A stretch of DNA of 64,000 nucleotides from Circinella minor (lineage: Eukaryota; Mucoromycota; Mucoromycetes; Mucorales; Lichtheimiaceae). The notes below the pieces were generated by a model, which made no database searches, was not told where the DNA came from, and was given only the letters and a program-made list of their open reading frames with translations. Each line of letters opens with the position of its first letter. Positions within the stretch are counted from its first letter, which is position 1. A program made the translations under genes and the position numbers. Positions 12,118-24,586 of this stretch are shown piece after piece. The stretch covers positions 62,001 to 126,000 of the forward strand of contig JAEPRB010000054.1 in NCBI GenBank assembly GCA_016758965.1, given 5' to 3'.

Positions 12118-14160
12118 TTACGATTTAGATGTTTGTGCTGTTCCTGTTGGAGCTTGCAGTGATAGTAAGGATGGATTTACTGAGTGAGAAGAGGGAGAGT
12201 TAGGGGGAGGAGTATTGCCGGACAAATTGATACCGATAATATAATGGTGACCATGTCGTTTCATGTTTGGTATATCCCAATATAATGTCAAATCCACGTC
12301 GCCAGTGTTATATAATCCAAACTGTTCGTTATATTCTTCGGAAGGTACTTGTGGATTATGTGTTTGAATATTTACCTTTCGCCACTGCATTCTCGAGTTG
12401 AGTGCAAAAGCCTTGAGCGGAATTGTATCAAATGGTATTGCGCAATCACCCTATAAATAATTTGTTAGTATGATATACTGTTATTATATAAAACTATTGT
12501 ACTTACAAAAATTAGTTTTGTTATATTAAGCTCAGCTAATCTAGCTGTATCATTCTTATTATCCTCTATTAACTTGGAGATTTTGTAATATGCAAAAGTA
12601 GTCTGTCGCGGAGGCACGCTTGTCTTTGCTTCGATATCTTGCCTAGAAAAATAATTTATTGCAGCGAGTGAGATATTTTTGCTGCTGTTATTGAAAATTA
12701 CACACCAAAAAAATTAGGACTGTTTTAGATTTGGAGCTTACTTTGATTCCATTTGTATGCTGAGTGGAGCAATTGACCAAATAGGACTTGCTGCGTTGAG
12801 CTGAGTAAGCTGGAATCCAGCCACTGTTTGCAAGTTTTCAATTTCTATACCAAGAATATATTCATTCATCGTTGCGGCGCTAGGCCGAGTAAATGCATTG
12901 ATCTTTAAAGAAGGTAAAACTTGAACATTTAATGTATATCTCATTGTACGATGAGCGATAGTAGTATCATCTTCCTATTTAATTATAAATAAGAAAAAAA
13001 TATTTAATTTGAAAGGAAATGAATGACTTCCTCTTTTGTTTTTGAGGAGTGTAATTGCACAAATTCTAGAAAGCTTTGTTTACCTCGGATTGATAAGAGA
13101 ATAAGAATTTGAATGAATGTTTACCGATCCGATCACCCCGAATCCAAAGTGGTACAAGCGTTGTTTGACCTGAGTTGACAACACCCATATCATTACCTCC
13201 TTCTTTCTTTGGCAATGGCACAGACACTACACTAGGATCATATAAATTGTTGTCCAGAGTAAACTGCTCGTTTTGCTTGTCATTACCTCCAGCTAATAAA
13301 ATGTTTCAGTAAATTATCATATAAGCGTCCTTTTGGTTTCTCACCCTTCGCTGTATTTGTAGATCTCTCCATCTCCGGATCACCATTTCATTAGTTTATT
13401 ACTTACCATAAATTTGCTTATCCATTTCTTCTGGATTACCGATACAAATAAAACTAGGATGACTTGATTTTAATCGTAATGCTGTCAATCCCTTATTTCC
13501 CTTGTTATTGATTTCTAAAACTGTTTGGACCACTTCGCCTGACAAGATGGTTTCTGGCACATTATGGAATTGAAGATCCAGTAAAGGCATAGGAGATGTA
13601 ACTAATATATCCAGTGTATGATCTTGTCCATAAACGACAGATCGTTTCTGTTCCAGTGTATCATTCATTCGTTTCCCTTTTTTGATGATAGGATGGAATC
13701 GATGGACTAAACCATTCAATGTATAATGAAGTCCTTTTACAAGGATAGAGCCTTCTTTTCGTGGTATTATCGCAAGATTAAGCTAAATATTCACATACAT
13801 CGCATTGAATTAGCACTTCTACCTCAATCAGTTTACATTTAGTTAATAGTAAAAGAATTACCAATCGCTTTTCCATTGGTTCTAGTGTAATTTCGCTAAT
13901 TTGTTGAAGTTCACACGAATCAAATGAGTACATATCATCAGAACCTTCTGTAGGTGTCCCGTGTACCATAGTATCGTATGCTTCGGCTTCAGCATCCCGT
14001 TCCCCGTTGAATGGTTTCATCGATTCACGATACTCACATCCCAGTACAATGTTATTTAGTTGAATAGCGATTTGTAAAGGATTGGATACCTCAATATGAA
14101 CAATAGTAGGTTCTAGAAGACGGCCTTTTTAGTCCTCATTGCCCACATTTTTTGATGATT

Positions 14161-14192
<32 letters not shown>

Positions 14193-17100
14193 CCCAGAAA
14201 GAACTACTCGAGTATAAAATTCAATATTATATATTTTACCTCCAATAGCACAGACGACTCGATTATCATGTTGTTGTTGTAAAGCCAATGTCTTTTTCGA
14301 TCCATAGATAAAACCTTTAGCTATATTTTGCTCTAATAATTCACGTTCCATAGATGTCCAATCTTCCTGATTATCCGTATTGTTTATTTGAGCATTTGAA
14401 AGACTCACTCCCACTTGCTGGTCGTTAATGACTGGAAGACCAAGATTAGGTAAAGATTCCTCTAGTGGATCAATATTTGACAAATTGGTGTATTGCTGGA
14501 AACAGAGGGTGTGTCAAAAATAATGTATCATATGTATGTTATCATGTGATAACTGACCTTTCCCTCCTAGCTCCAAAAATGATAACCTAGCTCTACTTTT
14601 TTACTTACTCGATAAATAAACATAAATTCGCGTACATGCGCCGCTTGTTGCTGAGGTGTTTGTTTAGCATCCGCCAATACATTTGCGAAATATGTTGCCG
14701 CTTCTTCCAATTGGCCCAAATGAAAAGATTGCCTACCCAAAGCAAATTGAATATGACTTTTTGCAATAGACCAAGTATGACCTTCAAATATCAACGAAGC
14801 AAGTTTGTAACATCGTAATGCATGTTCCCGCTGTAATGCTTTCCCATAACGATGCGCTGCCATGACAACATGAAATCCATATTTGCGTACCATCGGTTTA
14901 GGTGTCCGCAAAAAGCAATGAGCAGCTTGTTCCAAAAATAAAGCTGAACGTAAATCAGAATCTTCACCTGTCATACGTACAAGTGCAGTGGGAACTTCTT
15001 TCCACATGCGATGCGCTTTGAGTAGTTCATAATACATAATGGTTGTACGTGTTGCTTGAAAAGTAGATCGACATCGTCCCAAATATTGTTGTACAGCAAG
15101 TTCAAAATGACGATCCACGTCTGTTTTGCTTCGCAAAGGTTGGTTCATCATTAGTAAACAGATCCCAATCATTTCCTAAAGTGCTATCTGTTAGTTTATG
15201 TTATATCCGGAATGGTTATATTGCTTTTTTGATTCACTAAAAAAACCATCATTTTTTTTACCTGTGTTCCTGCATGATATTTATATGCTTTGTCAGTTGC
15301 ATAATCTCTACGAACAGTATCATAAATGGTATGAGCAAATTTGTAGTCACGAATCATAAATGCGTAATCTGCCAATTTGCGCATCTGAGCTTCAGGTGCA
15401 CTATGTGGGTATCTATAAAAACATTAAGAGCATAAATAAATATTCATTTTTCTCTAGAATTCAAATATTTACATTGTTACTTGATTTACTCCAGCCGGAA
15501 CATTAGGACCTGTCGCAGGAATTGTTTGTAACGAATGAGTTGATTGCGTTCGAGTTGTTGAACCAAATAATCGACGACTGGCACCAAATAAGCGACCTGT
15601 CAAACCACGTCTGGCCGATGCCACTTGTTCATTCCAATGTTGAATATTACGTTCCATAAATGGTATCATACTTTGAACAACAAATTCTCGGACCATTCCC
15701 CTACATGCTGTGACATCTTCTTCTGTCATATAGCGCCCATATTGTGTTGTTATTGCTCCGCTTTCCGTCTCGTCCACAATTGGATTATGTTGTTTTTCCT
15801 GTAATTCTTCTTGTTTCTGCTCGCTTTCTAATGATGTGTTTCCTAATTCCAAAGGTGCCGCTGTTTGAAGAGTGGTGCCAGTTATCGTTGTTGACGTCGT
15901 TGATGATGGTGCAGGTCCACTTGTTGAACTACTGGAATTGGATGAAACTGAACTAGATCGTGTATGCCCTCCTCCACTTCCTCCTGTTGTAGATAATAAT
16001 GGTGATTCCATTCCACTATTATTGTGTATTGCCCCTCTCGAACTATTACTACTCGTCCCAGCAGCGTAAGCTTGCATCCTTGATTCAATTGTATAGGATT
16101 CTGCAAGTTGATGTTGCCAAAGCTCACGTATAGCTGGATCAGCATCTTGTTCGGCAGATGGGACATTATCATCCAATAAATTAGCTGTTTCAGGTGATCG
16201 TGCCCTGGAATTGATGCGGAGTAAATGACAATGCAAACCCAATGTTTTGCGCATTTTTTGATAAGTTTCTTGAGCTCTAAGTATAGAAAAAATTAAATAT
16301 TAAACACAAATAATCTCTTTCTTTCTAATTTAGAATTTTATAATATATATACAAAAATAAAAGTATTATTTACTGAGTTTCTGAAGCTTTGTGAGGATCA
16401 TGTAATAAAACATAATATCGTAATATATTTGGATCCACATAAGGTCGATCAATCGTAAAGGAAGGAATATTAGGATTATAAAGCTGTGTAATTGTTCCCA
16501 TAGGATCGGGATTCGTTGATGAAATAACAATCATGATAGCAACTGGGTGATCAAATGTTTCATGTTCTGTGATTCCTCGAAGTGATAACATCATGCGTTT
16601 AAAATCTACATACCAGGGCATACTGTCGTCCAATGAAGCTGGTAATAATAAAAATAAAAGAACGAACATAAATTAAAAATCATTATTTTATTCCTTGACA
16701 ATAACCGTGTCATGTCCTTTCTTTTTTTTAATGTTGTTGCTCCTTACTATCTAAATAAACGTCATTCACGTCTGCTGGACTTCGAATCTCGTGATATTGG
16801 TGTGGATGCCTTGAACGTACGTAATCATCAACCACACTTATAACAGCTTGGTGATTAGGTTCACCAAGTTTATCTAGTTGTCGAAATCGAACATTAAAGT
16901 TATCAATAGCAAAAGGGATACCTTGCCAATCGCGTGGCGAAACTAAAAACAGATTAGTGTAAAAAAATGTGTTATTAAAAAAAGGAAAAGAAGTAGAAGT
17001 AACGTACTAAATCAGCATCCAGCAAGAAATATTGCTTACCTCGACCTTCAATGTGATCACCGAAAGGTTTCATAAAGTCGGCAAATGAAGGAATGTGATT

Positions 17101-17199
17101 ATTTTGGCATAATTCTTCGGCATCTTGACTGGCAGCAACAGCAACCAGAGGAGAGAGAGACCGAGCTAGTTCATCCCGTGGTGTATGAACTTCTTCCAT
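12118..17199 (-). CDS. TRS85: TRAPPC8/Trs85, TRAPPIII-specific subunit, 13 exons
   Basis: Exons (transcript order) 17040-17199, 16748-16942, 16374-16638, 15473-16276, 15262-15412, 14609-15175, 14240-14495, 13862-14124, 13407-13782, 13084-13292, 12742-12974, 12507-12642 and 12118-12450 join in phase to 1315 residues. Diagnostic stretches: DDSMPWYVDFKRMMLS, HPVAIMIVISSTNPDPMGT, YPHSAPEAQMRKLADYAFMI, TPR-like helices from HFELAVQQYLGRC on, beta-sandwich region HIEVSNPLQIAIQLNNI, PLWIRGDRIGKHSFKFLFSY, and the tail LYWDIPNMKRHGHHYIIG. Trs85 directs the TRAPPIII Rab-GEF (for Ypt1/Rab1) to autophagic and Golgi membranes. A Ser/Thr-rich insert (AAGTSSNSSRGA to about STTSTTITGT) sits in exon 4. The length is typical for the family. 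The ATG at 17199 follows a (TTTTTTC)-type run and opens MEEVHTPRDELARSLSP. Confidence 0.92.
14166..14192. repeat. (CT)13 microsatellite in TRAPPC8 intron 7
   Basis: Pure CT repeat on the plus strand ((GA)n in the transcript), between the donor at 14238-14239 and the acceptor at 14125-14126. It occupies the middle of a 115-nt intron. Confidence 0.9.
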
Positions 17200-18066
17200 G
17201 AAAAAAATATAAAAGAGTAAATGAAGCTCTATATACTAATATATAACGCGAGAAGAAAATGTTGAAACTGGGTGGAAGGTAATTATGAAAAATATATAAT
17301 TTACTCAAAGCAAAAAGTCAGTTCAGTTCTTTCCAAATTTAGTGTAATGATAAAAAAAGATTACCTAGCAACATAATAGATGCAACCTTCTAGTAAGATA
17401 GTCTATTAATGAAGAAATTCAACAGTAGAATATTATCTAATAATTGTATTGATAAATTATTCTAAATATTTATAATTGTCATAATTACTAATTATTGAGT
17501 CATTTAATCGAAAATTCTAATAAATTATATTTATATCTTCACGTTAATAACATTATGTTTTGACGGTTTGTTGCATATACAAAAACAACTTCTCATGATA
17601 ATACAATAGCATAGAAGCATTGACTGCCTTGAAACTAAAGATATGGATCATACAACCATTACCAAGTATGCTTATTCATTACCTGATCAGAGTTTCACTT
17701 TCAATATACCAATCTCATGCTTCATAGGTAATAAAACAAAACAAAGAAAAATCAAAAAGCTAGCGCTATGATTTTATTAAGAAATTATTTTTTTCTTTAA
17801 GCAAAAAAATTGGTATTTTGGGGAAGAAAGATAAAGAAACTAGAAGAGAAAAAGAGGGAGAGAGAGAAAAGCAAAACAAAATTACACATAAATTCCCTGA
17901 AAAAAAAAACAGTTGAGGGGGCTATTATAACGCATATGAAAGTTAGAATCATAAAAGAGAAATTACAGAAAAATGAGACATAATAATAAGAATAAGAATG
18001 ATAAGAATAAGAATATATTATATATAAAGAGAAAAAACTATGAATGAATGAATGAAGAAATTAGCT
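17200..18066. other. intergenic, AT-rich
   Basis: Promoter side of TRAPPC8 and 3' side of the Mub1 gene. It holds a purine-rich run (about 17820-17875) and AATAAG repeats (17982-18015). I see no coding signal on either strand. Confidence 0.55.
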
Positions 18067-20367
18067 TTATAATATTGTTCTTGTTGCAGCATCCACCATC
18101 GCTTGAACTGTATCATCTTCGGTTACTACTCCGGAAGTTGTGTTCATCATGGCGGGTGATTGTTGCTGCTGCTCACCTGTTTCAACCCCATTGATATCTT
18201 GTGCAGTAGTAGTACCATGGTGATGATGATGGTGATGGCGATGAAGAGTAGTTGTAGCTGTATTGTTATTAATAGTATTATTTTCTGCTCCTGTACCCGT
18301 CATCATCATCATTGGGTTTCCATGTTGTGTTATTCCAGCTATTCCTGTTGCTGTTGTAGTTGAATTAGTTGTATTCGATGCTGATGTTGATGTTGCAGAA
18401 GCAGATGTTTCTGGTCTTTCAACACACCACCAACGATGACCTTCGGCCCAAGCTCGACTTTGACAAGCTTTACTACAATATTTTGCTTTGCGGCATCTTC
18501 GGCATTTTGCAAACTCACGTTGTTGCTTTTCCCATTTGCCGCAATGCATATTGGCACACCGACGAATTCCGCCCTGCGTTTCATCCTTTCGGCAAGCGTT
18601 ACGCATGATCACGCCTGCCCAGTATTGAACAGGTTGTGCATGAAGCCAATGGCAGAATCGTTCCACTAATGAAAAGACATTCATATCATAGGCAGAATGG
18701 AATACATTACGAATATGAGGATATTTGGATAAATACGCAAGTAGTTGTAATGATAAAAGAATGTCTTCTTCACGATAAAATAAATTGTCAATATTGGATG
18801 TTCTTGGATCGCGCCAAACTGAGACAGGACTTGTCGGTACTCGGATTAAACGGTTACGACGACGTTGAACTGCATCAATTTTAATATATGGAAACGTGGA
18901 TCGTCGTCGTGTTGCCGATGAATGCGGAATATTACGAAGATGATCGTTATCGTTATTTTTAGCAGTATTGTTGGCAATGATAAAACTATTATTGCTAATA
19001 TGGCTGGTTGCTATGGTATCATGTATATGAGTTGTATTGTTGTTGCTATTGTTATTATGATTGTAAGATAATATGGATGCAGTTGTAGTAGATGGTATGC
19101 GAAAATGGTTATTGTTATCATTGTTATTATTATGATTATTAGTATTAGATGAAGATGATGACGATGATGATGAAGATGATGAAGAAGATGCTGATGCTTG
19201 AAATGATGAAGATGATGATGTTTTTGTGGATGATGTTTTTGTTGTTGGTGGGGGCGTCGGCAATTCCGACGTTGGTGGCATCGATAACATGTGAGCTATT
19301 TTACACAAAAAAAAAACGTGAGCGGAACAGTAAATATATAACAAAATGAGCAGGTGATGGAGATAAAGTCTGCAGACAAATAGATGGTGTATATATACAT
19401 ATATATATAAATTGATGTTATAATGTATGTGTGTATGTGTTTATGTGTTTATGATATTGGAATAAATGTATCGTTTTTGCTTCTGTGTGTATATTATATA
19501 AAAATCGGAACACCAAATTATAATAAGCGCATTTCACACACACGCATTACACATAATCACCCAAAAAACACGAACACATACACAAGCACACATTATACAT
19601 CTTCAATCTCCCCTCTCTTTTTCTCCCCTAGTACACACGCTCATATTCTAAAACCCCTTCTCCGTCCTAACTCCCGCGCACACACGCTTTTTTTAACCCC
19701 AAACAACACCATCCCCCCCTTCTCCTCCTTCTCTCACCCTCTCTAACAAAAATGAGATATTTTCCCTCCGCCTTTTTTTTGTTATCCTGTTAATAATATA
19801 AAAAGTTTCAATTTCATTCATAAATGAAATCAAATAAATAAATAAAAAGGAAAACTTACCAATTGTATCAGCAGGGGGTGGTGGATGATGAAGTACATTA
19901 TATCCTCTAGATGTTGCTGGTGATAAAACAATAATAGGTTGTGGATCTCGTTTATGTTGACTAAGATTTTGTTGTCTTGCAAGGTCAACCGCTCGTAAAA
20001 AGTTTTCCAGTACCCGTGTCACAATATGAACAGCACCTGCTTCAACGACTCTCGTTCTGATTCGTTCTGTGCCCCTTACACCAATATTCACCACACATTG
20101 GAAAGCAAGAGACCATTTCCAAAGATGGCGGCGGTCATTAGGAAGATCAAATGTTGATAAAATGCGTACAAGTCTTTCTAATCCACCGTCAGTCACTAAG
20201 ATTTCTCTAATGCGCGGTGATGTCGAAGTAAGATAAGCAAGGTGTGTCAATGAATTAATTAAAGGGACTGTGGCTGTGCAATCAAGTGCACGTCGGTCAT
20301 AAACACCCGAAGTAATGCATACAGCAGGTCTACTATGAGACATATATGATATATTTGGTTCACGCAT
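18067..20367 (-). CDS. MUB1: Mub1/SamB-type MYND zinc-finger protein
   Basis: Two exons, 19860-20367 and 18067-19295, encode 578 residues. I chose the Met at 20367 because MREPNISYMSHSRPAV matches the usual family start; an in-frame Met lies eight codons upstream. The N-terminal armadillo-like part is strongly conserved (YDRRALDCTATVPLINSLTH, KWSLAFQCVVNIGVRGTERI). Exon 2 opens with a long Ser/Asn-rich linker encoded by GAT/TGT-type trinucleotide repeats. Then come DILLSLQLLAYLSKYPHIR and a MYND finger (CxxxxC...CxxCxxxxYC...CxxxxWxxxHxxWC) before a Thr/His-rich tail. In yeast Mub1 works with the E3 Ubr2 to ubiquitinate the proteasome regulator Rpn4; Aspergillus SamB affects polarity. The intron (19296-19859) is long for this locus and carries pyrimidine and CA tracts. 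Confidence 0.92.
19140..19230. repeat. GAT/GAA trinucleotide tract coding poly-Ser in Mub1
   Basis: Imperfect GATGAA/GATGAC repeats on the plus strand translate on the minus strand to a run of about twelve serines plus neighbours. This is a length-variable, low-complexity linker. Confidence 0.8.
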
Positions 20368-22471
20368 TGTTTGAAAATAACAAGAAAACAAAAAGGAAAC
20401 AAGCTATTATGAAAGAAAAAAAAAGTAATATAAAAAAACAACTATATAATAAAAACAATAATTACTTTTGTAAAGTTAAATTAGGGAAAAAATAATGATA
20501 ATAAGGAAATAAGGAAAAAAAAAGAAATTGCGTTTATTTACTTGGTATGGGAATGTTGCTTGGTGTATATATGTTTTCGGTTAAGGGAGAGAGCGAGAGT
20601 GAGAAGACGACGACGACGAGAGGAGGAGGAGGTTTTGTTGTATGTGAAGGTGTAGCAGTCTTTTTTAAATATTATATATTATAAAATCAAGACAATAGCA
20701 ACTGAAAAGAAAAAGGAAAAAGGAAAAAAAGAAAGAAAGAAAAAAATTGAGAATCCTTCTTTCTTTAATCCGCACCATGTATCCCCACCCCCCCCCCAAA
20801 AAAAAAAAAAAACAAAAACAAAAACGAAACTTTATATCCACCCCCAAAGAAATTTTTTTTTACCATCGTCATCTTCATAATACACAAAGCTTTTTCTTCC
20901 TCCGTTTTCTGTTGTACAGGTTGAAGTTTATTTGTTTAAATGTCTTAAATAAAATAAAATGAAAAACTTTTGGTACTGTTACCATGCTAATCAACTGTTC
21001 TCAGACATCAGTCGTATTAATTCATTTGATGCCGGGTAACGACCGTACAGCAGCAGTACATGTTTGATTGAATTAAACAGTGAATGTGATATAAGAAGGA
21101 GTATAGTAAAAAGTTAAGGTGATAATATATTGTTACAGTAATGACGCATTATTACATCCCATATATGTATAAATGCACTCAAATTCCCGCCAATTCGTGA
21201 ACAATAAAAGCATTATAAACATTTACTACAATAACCAATAAAAACGATCAGGTGTTTAAAAATAAGTAAAGGAAAAAAGAAATGTTGATACAATGAATGC
21301 GTCTCTTTTTCTTCACGGTCTATGGATCTTGAGCTAGTAGACCTTATACACCGAAACTATTTGTATCTATCAAGTCATTTCTTTGTTGCTAGTTGATTAG
21401 TATTAATAATAATCATTATAATAGAAATAAGTTGAAAATACGTAATAGCATATATAATTAAATAAACTTACACACCTATTAGTCCATATCATACATCCTC
21501 AAAAATTCTTTCTTAAAACACAGTAGCATCCATAAACAAGGTAATAATTAAATTGACTAATTTTACTTCTTTTTTCTTTTCGTTCCCTCTCAAACAAATT
21601 CCGCGGGTAAATAACTAGTACGTATTAACAACAGATAAAAAATGTAATAGTTGACACTTATATATTAATATATATACAAAGCACCAAGTCAGATATAAAC
21701 AAAGTGGTGTGTTACTGTTTTATAATATATATATAATTGAAAAAAAAAGAACAAAGAATAACAATAAAAAGGAACTCTTATGTTTACATGTTCATTCCTC
21801 CCTGCTTGACTACGTATTAAATACATAATTTTTTTATTCAGTACACGCATTATTTTTATCACTGTGTTTGGAGAAAAGAAATTTATTTATTATAAACAGA
21901 TTTATAGTGTTAAATCTGGATAGTGACAAGTATCATCTCTAAAATAACAGTACCATTATCTGCACAATTGTTGTATAAGATCACATGGTTAGAACTCGAT
22001 TAGTATATGGGTAGGAGGTGAGAACTATGACTTTCATACATTCTTCTATTGCTGACCTCTTTTATGTATGAAAGAGACCTAAAGGGGGAATGGCACACAT
22101 AGCAACGCATTCTGACTTTTTGGTATCTAAAGTACTTGTGTAATGCTTTATCAAAATATGAAGGTTTCACTTTATTTGTCTGATTTGTTACCGTGATAAA
22201 ATATGTATACATACCGACATATCATCATGTATATATTGAAAACTACTATATTTATATTTATATTTAATAGTGCTACGTACTATATTACCACCTCAATGCT
22301 TTTTTATAGTCTCAACAGGAGAGGGGGCGGAAATAACAATTGAAAGGGGCGGTGAAGAAAAATAATAAGGATAACAATAATAATAAAATAAAAACAGGAA
22401 ATAATTATTTTTAAAATGCAAAAAAAAACTAAAATAAAGATAATAATAATAACTGAATGAAAGAATTAAAA
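20368..22471. other. 2.1-kb intergenic region with purine/pyrimidine tracts
   Basis: Upstream of Mub1 and downstream of the membrane-protein gene. It holds a GA/GAC/GAG-rich block (20585-20635), a C8A14-type run (20788-20812) and AT repeats (around 21660-21740). Open frames here are low complexity. It probably contains a long Mub1 5' leader. I see no gene. Confidence 0.55.
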
Positions 22472-23989
22472 TTAAGTTTTTTCATTTGGATGATAAGTGT
22501 TTGATGGGAATTGAACATCATTATTAGATTGTGATTGTAGCTGTTGTTGTGATTGACGATACGTAGGTGGTTCAATTAAAGAGGATCGGTAAGGTGGTAA
22601 TGTATTGGCACCGTGGATACGTGTTGATAATGATGTTTGTTGTCCGCTATTTGGTGAAGCTGCAAAGTGATGCAGAAGATTATACCTGTCATCAAATTCA
22701 ACTACAATACTCTAATAAAACAAAAGTTGAAAAGAAAATGTTTTATTATTATTAGTATATTCATCTATTTTCAACATGAATGTATATATAAATGGGAAGA
22801 TGTGATGTGAATAGATCGATGTTAAGCTTTAATAATAATAATAACACATTCTTATCTCTCGGTAATATTATTTTTTGCTCAATTATTCAAGGAGGTATAA
22901 TGAGAAAAAAAATGACGAAAGAGAGAGAGAGAGTGTGTGTGTGTGTATGAAAAAAAAGGGGGATCAAACCAAAGAAAAAAGGGCGTAGAGATATATTATA
23001 TAGTTATATATGAAAAATAAAAACAAATACGTAAAGCAAACTTACATAAACGGACGATGTTACCGGGGAAGAACGAAGAGTGGGAGTAGAAGACGCCAAA
23101 TTCTGATGGTCAGGAGATACTTTAGCGAGGCGAAAATTAATACCTCGAACATTTTCGGTTGCGTTCATGCACGAACAAAGATGCAGGATAGCCGCTTCAA
23201 ACTATTTATATAATTGAAATATATATATTTCGTACATAAAATAACATAGGTATATATCACAATAATTATTCATTAAAGCATAAGATTAGAATTATATAAA
23301 AAAAGTATATTTTCTTAATCATTAATGAAAATCTCAGTGCTTTTCTTTCTTTCTTTCTCTTTCTATTATACAAACAAACCCTTCTCCCCCCTTCTCTTTC
23401 TCTGACTATCCCGAATAATCCCCTCCCCACCCCTTTTTTTGAGCGCTGTTGTTTTTTTAATATCATAACTATGAATAGGCATACTATAATAATAAAACAA
23501 AAATTTACCTGTAACATGAGTCTCCGTCTCCAGGCAATAAGAATAATACTTAGTGCAAGAAATGAGGATGGAACAGCCAATAACATGGCTATATGACGGG
23601 TATAATGTATTCCAAGAATAATTGCGCAAAGTATACTCGCACTTAAACATAAGATAAGAAAGGCAGCACGACCTGATGAAAACGATGGTGGCGGTGGATG
23701 GTTTTGGACAACATTATTAAAGCTATTCATAGTGGAAGCAAATTCTTGGCGATTCATCTATTAGATACATATATTCATAATACACATTTATATTTGTGTA
23801 TTTAATATTTGCATAATTATAATAATGACCTATCTACTGATAAGGATGATACATTTTTGATGGATTGTAATAGCAGTATGTACTGTAATTTAAATTTATT
23901 TAATTTCTTTTGCTTACAAAACCATTCAATTCCAGAGTGTATTGGTCGTCAAAACGACCCTGCCTATATATACAATGCATAGACTTCAT
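22472..23989 (-). CDS. four-exon two-TM membrane protein with C-terminal PY-type motifs
   Basis: Exons 23918-23989, 23509-23757, 23046-23201 and 22472-22711 join in phase (introns GT-AG) to about 238 residues. RFDDQYTLELNGF-MNRQEFASTMNSF forms the N-terminal conserved part, so the Met at 23757 is internal; an AG acceptor precedes it directly. Two membrane helices follow, around AFLILCLSASILCAIILGI and HIAMLLAVPSSFLALSIILIAW. Then come a conserved soluble stretch (FEAAILHLCSCMNATENVRGINFRLAKV), SIVVEFDDRYNL, and a Gln/Ser-rich tail with LPPY and PPTY. PPxY motifs bind WW domains of Rsp5/Nedd4 ligases, so a ubiquitin-adaptor or endosomal role is possible; that is inference. I do not recognise the family name. 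The start at 23989 is tentative, since TATAG upstream of GCAGGGTCG could be another acceptor. Confidence 0.72.
22920..22947. repeat. (GA)n(GT)n microsatellite in an intron of the membrane-protein gene
   Basis: GA units followed by GT units, within the last intron (22712-23045) of the two-TM protein gene. Confidence 0.85.
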
Positions 23990-24586
23990 TTTCCGTTGTT
24001 ACAAAAAAACAAAAGAGAGAAAAAGAGAGAGAGGAGTGTGTATATATGTGTGTGCACAGAAGAAGAAGAAAAGAAAGAGAAGAAAAAGCTGGCGGGAGCA
24101 AAAGATTTTAGACAGCTTCTACATTCAATGAAAAAAAAATAAGGAGGCATGGAATCTTAATTTCTCTCTTTTTATGTATCTTTTACCGACGACAAGAGAT
24201 TGTGCAGGTTATATACGCGTACACTATACCTATAAAAATATCAAGAACAAGAATTGTTATCATAATATAGAATCTCAGTTTAGTGTAATAATAATAATCT
24301 TAACTAATATTTAAAAATAATAATAAGTAAATCAAAAACCAACTTGATTTCTTTTGCTGTGCCCCTTCTTTCGTCACTTGCTCCTCCTTTTCTAATAAGT
24401 GTTGTATTCTATTTTCTTTTCTTTTTTTTTTTTTGCTTTCTCTTCTCTTTCTTTCTCTTCTTTAGTTTTTTTTTTTTTTTGCTCTTTTCTATTTTTATAT
24501 TTTTTTTCTTAGAAATAGAAAACATAATAATACTATAACCGTAACAATAATATAATTTAATATAGTTATTTATATTATATCAATTA

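Noticed and set aside
22000..22212. 70-codon minus-strand frame with CYVC
   Set aside because: Isolated, no flanking exons or family resemblance; likely chance.
23910..24142. Two overlapping plus-strand frames rich in Lys/Arg/Glu
   Set aside because: They are translations of GA/AAG repeats, antisense to the first exon and 5' leader of the membrane-protein gene.
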